Assembly (NCBI RefSeq): GCF_020859565.1
Contig: NZ_JAJHUO010000001.1
Location: 105,014-169,013 of the forward strand
Origin: Saccharothrix luteola
GTDB lineage: Bacteria; Actinomycetota; Actinomycetes; Mycobacteriales; Pseudonocardiaceae
DNA: 64,000 nucleotides
Direction: 5' to 3'
A program made the translations under genes and the position numbers. Position 1 is the stretch's first letter. Each line of letters opens with the position of its first letter. Positions 61,076 through 64,000 of the stretch are shown in pieces. Below the pieces are notes generated by a model, which worked only from the letters and a program-made list of their open reading frames with translations, did not search any database and was not told where the DNA came from.

Positions 61076-62308
61076 TCACCGGATGTGCCGCGCCGGCGTG
61101 GTGGCGAGGTGGAGCAGCTGCTCCAGCGGTCCGCGGCGGAAGAAGCGGGACCAGGTCCAGGCGAAGACCGCGGCCCCGAGGACGAACAGGAGCACCGGCA
61201 GCCAGGAGTCCTGGGTCTCGGTCCCGGCGGGCACCGCCACCAGGGAGGACACCACGAAATGGCCGACGTAGGCGGTCAGGGACATGGTGCCCACGGCGAT
61301 GACCGGTGCGGCCAGGCGCCGCAGCCACCGCACGCGGTCGACCGCCACCGTCGCGCACACGACCACCGTGATCGCGACTCCCACGCAGCCGACGACATCC
61401 AATGTCATCCCGCTGTGCGGCCCCGCCGTCACCAGCGCCCAAGCCGACCCGATCTCGTCGGGTGGCGCCATGTCGCCGAAGGACTTCGGCCCCGGGTCGT
61501 GCGCCGAGCCGGCCTGCACCTCCGTGACCGCCCGGACGCCGTCGACCAACCGGGACAAGAGCCAGGCGGTGCCGTAGGCGAGCACGACGAGCGCGGGACC
61601 GACCACGGCCAGCCGCCGCCGCACGGTGCCGGAAGCCAGGTCCAGGCGGCCCAGCGCCATGCCGGCCACGACGAAGGCCATCCAGGTGATCGCCGGGTAG
61701 AAGCCGGTGAGCAGGAGGTCCAGCAGTCCCACGCCGCCGAGGCGGTCGAGCGGGTCGTAGGCCTTGAGCGCGGCGGTGACCGGCTCGGTGAGCAGCGACC
61801 GCAAGAGGAACGCCAACGGCGGCATGGTGACCGCGAGCACGCCCGCGACGACCGCGAGCGTGCGAGCACGCAGCCGTACCAGCGGCAGGGCCAACAGGAA
61901 GTAGAGGCCGTAGAAGGCGAGGATCACCACGCCCCCGTACACCACCGCCATCACCGTACCCAGCGCCAGCAGGATCGCGGCCCGGATCGCGATCCGGGCC
62001 TTCGCCTGCCGGCCCGCCACACCGGTCTTCGGTTCGAGGCGGCCGGCGATCAGCATCAACGAGAACCCGGCGAGGGTGGCGAACAGGGCCGACGAGCGCC
62101 CTTCCGCCAGGCCCCGCACCCAGGCGCCGACACCCTCCGCGGCGGTCGCCGACGGGCCGAGGTGCACGACGTACATCCCGAACACGGCCAACGCGCGAGC
62201 CAGATCGACTCCCACCAAGCGCCCAACCGTGGAAGCGTGCACTGCCGCCGTCCCGGACCGGGGAGTCGACGTCTCGGGCGCAGCCGAGATGTCCTGTTGC
62301 GGTCGCAT
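61076..62308 (-). CDS. DUF418/HGSNAT-like integral membrane protein
   Basis: 410 residues from the ATG at 62308; a GTG three codons upstream and further ATG are alternatives. VGRLVGVDLARALAVFGMYV with VVHLGPS at the N-terminus is the opening of the DUF1624/DUF418 acyltransferase-like membrane family, followed by about ten helices (FATLAGFSLMLIAGRLEPKT, GFYPAITWMAFVVAGMALGR, SLTAYVGHFVVSSLVAVP). The conserved first-helix D and RxxA are present. Activity in such proteins is generally unproven; some acylate cell-surface glycans. Confidence 0.8.
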   Translation of the reverse strand: MRPQQDISAAPETSTPRSGTAAVHASTVGRLVGVDLARALAVFGMYVVHLGPSATAAEGVGAWVRGLAEGRSSALFATLAGFSLMLIAGRLEPKTGVAGRQAKARIAIRAAILLALGTVMAVVYGGVVILAFYGLYFLLALPLVRLRARTLAVVAGVLAVTMPPLAFLLRSLLTEPVTAALKAYDPLDRLGGVGLLDLLLTGFYPAITWMAFVVAGMALGRLDLASGTVRRRLAVVGPALVVLAYGTAWLLSRLVDGVRAVTEVQAGSAHDPGPKSFGDMAPPDEIGSAWALVTAGPHSGMTLDVVGCVGVAITVVVCATVAVDRVRWLRRLAAPVIAVGTMSLTAYVGHFVVSSLVAVPAGTETQDSWLPVLLFVLGAAVFAWTWSRFFRRGPLEQLLHLATTPARHIR

Positions 62309-62490
62309 CAGATTCACGCTGCCACTGTCGCGGCACGGTCGGGCTGTGAGCGATCCGTCAGGTTTCGGTGCCACCCCCGCCGGTCGGCGGAACTTCACCC
62401 CCGAATGACGCCGCGGGCATGGATCGGGATACTGCCGCGCACCTCACTGCCACCCGCTCCCGATGTGGCGAGGAGGCCTGGTGATCGCGT

Positions 62491-63806
62491 TCAGCTGTAC
62501 CGGCGTTCGAAGTCGGCGAAGGCGGCCTCGTGGTTCCACTGGGGGGCGGCTTTGGGATTGCCGTCGAGGAAGGCGTGGTCCAGGGAGGTGCGGGCGAGGG
62601 TTTTCAAAGTCGCGGTAGGACAGGCGGTAGTCGGTGGTGGCGCGGGTGTACTCGCGGGTGAGGTCGGTGCGGGAGATGCCCTCGTCGTCGGTGGCCAGGG
62701 TGATCGGCACGTCGAAGGTCCGGTAGGTCGGGAAGGGGTGTTCCGGGCCGGACACCTGGAGGATCTGTTCGTTGCTGGTCAGCGGGCTTTCCACCATGAC
62801 GTGCCGCTCGCGCATGACACGCATCAGCTGCGGCCGGTCCTGCTCGTGCCGCGATGGCGACGCCGTGGCCGATTCGCTCGGCGTGACCGACCATCACGGC
62901 TTCGCGGATGTGGTAGGTCAGCTCTTCCGGTTGTGCCTGAACCAGTTCGGGGATCAGTTCTCCGGCGTGCAGCGTGATGTGGGCCTTGGGGCAGGTGCCG
63001 CACAGGTAGTCCAGCATCCGCATGTGCAGCCGGTAGTTGCGGTTGTCTGCCTCGGCCAACTCGAAGCCGTAGACCATGTCGGTGAACCACGTTGGGTTCG
63101 TTGTTGCGGCCGACCTGGTGGAGGTAGCGCAACGTCAGGTCGCAGCCCGGTGAGGCGTCCGGGGTGTCGCAGCCGAGCAGTTCGCGGTTGTCGGCCTCGT
63201 CGCGGTCGGTGTCCGCGCGGGCCTCGGTGAGGATGCGCGACAGCACGCCTTCGGCGAGCACTTGCCGGTGCATCGCGGCGAAGTCCTCGCTGAACGTCAC
63301 CCGCTTGGCGAGCTCGGCCACCGCGCCGCCCTGGCGGGTGGTGATGGTCTCCATGCACGACTCGTTCTGCCGCCCCGCCTTGTCCACCACGTCGGCCAGC
63401 ATCTCCGGCCGGTGCACGGTCGTGGGTGTGAAGCCCTCCATGGACCACGCGGCGATCACCTCGGCCCGGAACTCCGGATCGGTCACCGCGTCCGCCACCG
63501 GGCCCTCCCCCGGATCGCACGGACCGTCCACCGCGACGTGGTCCTCCACGTCGGCGCACATCCCGGCGCGGGCACCGAGGTCGATGAGCGTCTCGGTGGT
63601 CACCCCTTGGGCAGCTCGCGCGGGAACGCGTCCAGCCGCGCCGGGTCGTCGCGCACCGAGTCCAGGTAACGCTCCACCCCGAACTCCGCCGCCACGGCCG
63701 GAACCGCGCCGACGATGCCGTGACAGCCGGACACGCTGCGCGTCCAGGGAATCCCCGTCACAGCGGTGACGCAATCGACCACGGGATGTCCAACGGGAAG
63801 TGTCAC
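62491..63806 (-). pseudogene. Adenosine-deaminase-like gene, multiply frameshifted
   Basis: Pieces in different minus-strand frames line up as one metal-dependent deaminase: FGVERYLDSVRDDPARLDAF (ending RELPKG), VTTETLIDLGARAGMCADVE, WSMEGFTPTTVHRPEMLADV, YGFELAEADNRNYRLHMRML with HITLHAGEL and GHAERIGHGVAIA, then VMVESPLTSNEQILQVSG, FDVPITLATDDEGISRTDL and WNHEAAFADFERRYS. The catalytic His and Glu (HAGEL), His (IGHG) and Asp pair (TDDEG) remain, but about ten codons that in the family contain the first zinc motif (GDLHxHLxGA) are deleted between LPKG and VTTE, and about four frame changes are needed. Non-functional. Confidence 0.85.
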
Positions 63807-64000
63807 GCGGCGGAGATCATCACTGCGTTCTGTGCGCAGACGAAGGAACTCCTGGTAGGTCGGACGTTACGGAAGCGCCGCTCGGCCAGGAGTTCCGTTG
63901 TCAGTAGCTGTTTCCGAGCTATCGGGGTTGGGTGAGTCGGCAGGTTGTGATTCCGGGAGGCCGACGCCGACCACGTGGTCGAGCCCGCCCCGGGCCACGA
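63807..64000. other. Right-edge region with an inverted repeat
   Basis: The window ends without a complete gene. Arms GGAACTCCTGG (63845-63855) and CCAGGAGTTCC (63886-63896) form an 11-bp inverted repeat with a 30-base loop. It could be a terminator or an insertion-sequence end; the sequence beyond the window is needed to tell. Confidence 0.4.

Noticed and set aside
1..64000. CRISPR array
   Set aside because: No regularly spaced direct repeats and no cas genes were seen.

Overview
This is a high-GC (roughly 70%) actinobacterial chromosome segment. Codon use, Shine-Dalgarno sites, frequent GTG starts, a SARP/AfsR-type regulator, NarL-type two-component pairs, abundant secreted enzymes and an actinobacterial zinc (Azt) uptake locus all fit a filamentous actinomycete; Pseudonocardiales (Saccharothrix/Lentzea-like) is my guess, not something I could test.

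Layout. 0.4-5.8 kb: a large membrane protein with two NACHT-like NTPase modules (the second degenerate), a decayed duplicate of a gene found again at 55.7 kb, a small membrane protein and a RibD/DHFR-fold reductase. 6.5-12.3 kb: alpha-lytic-type secreted protease, two small secreted proteins and a SARP regulator with NB-ARC and TPR domains. 12.5-14.6 kb: two genes that have both lost their 5' ends at one junction. 14.7-17.9 kb: isoleucyl-tRNA synthetase with a swapped GXHH signature. 18-24.5 kb: phosphotransferase, secreted NucA/NucB-type DNase with an FG-GAP partner, and broken Cna-B-like and CHAT genes. 24.5-31 kb: DUF4386 membrane protein, a NarL two-component system, an anchored extracellular protein, and a TetR regulator divergent from a beta-lactamase-fold hydrolase with a clear operator. 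31.3-36.2 kb: zinc uptake locus, aztA divergent from an aztB-propeller fusion, aztC and aztD, with a Fur/Zur-type box between them. 36.4-37.7 kb: MFS transporter.

38.2-47.0 kb is the most interesting part: a compact one-strand operon that looks like a ribosomal-peptide (RiPP) cluster. A 29-residue peptide gene with a strong ribosome binding site is followed by a strong hairpin, then a two-domain SagB-like FMN dehydrogenase, an S9 peptidase, a helical-repeat protein, a MATE exporter, an O-methyltransferase and a second copy of the helical-repeat protein. No YcaO cyclase is present, and the peptide has no Cys or Ser, so azole chemistry is unlikely. The operon is bracketed by transposase and permease fragments, as an acquired island would be.

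47-64 kb: transposase and nuclease debris, a frameshifted GH54-type arabinofuranosidase with a ricin-B domain, a YtrA-type GntR/ABC operon with a perfect palindromic operator, a chimeric dead transposase, a SufR-like regulator with a DUF3291 gene, the intact copy of the duplicated membrane gene, a truncated TPR gene, an ABC exporter, a second NarL two-component system, a DUF418-like membrane protein and a multiply frameshifted adenosine deaminase gene.

Pseudogenes are unusually dense: at least eight genes show truncation, deletion or frameshift, often with catalytic residues removed. That suggests accessory sequence under decay and recombination. Single-base frameshifts (for example GH54) could instead be assembly errors.
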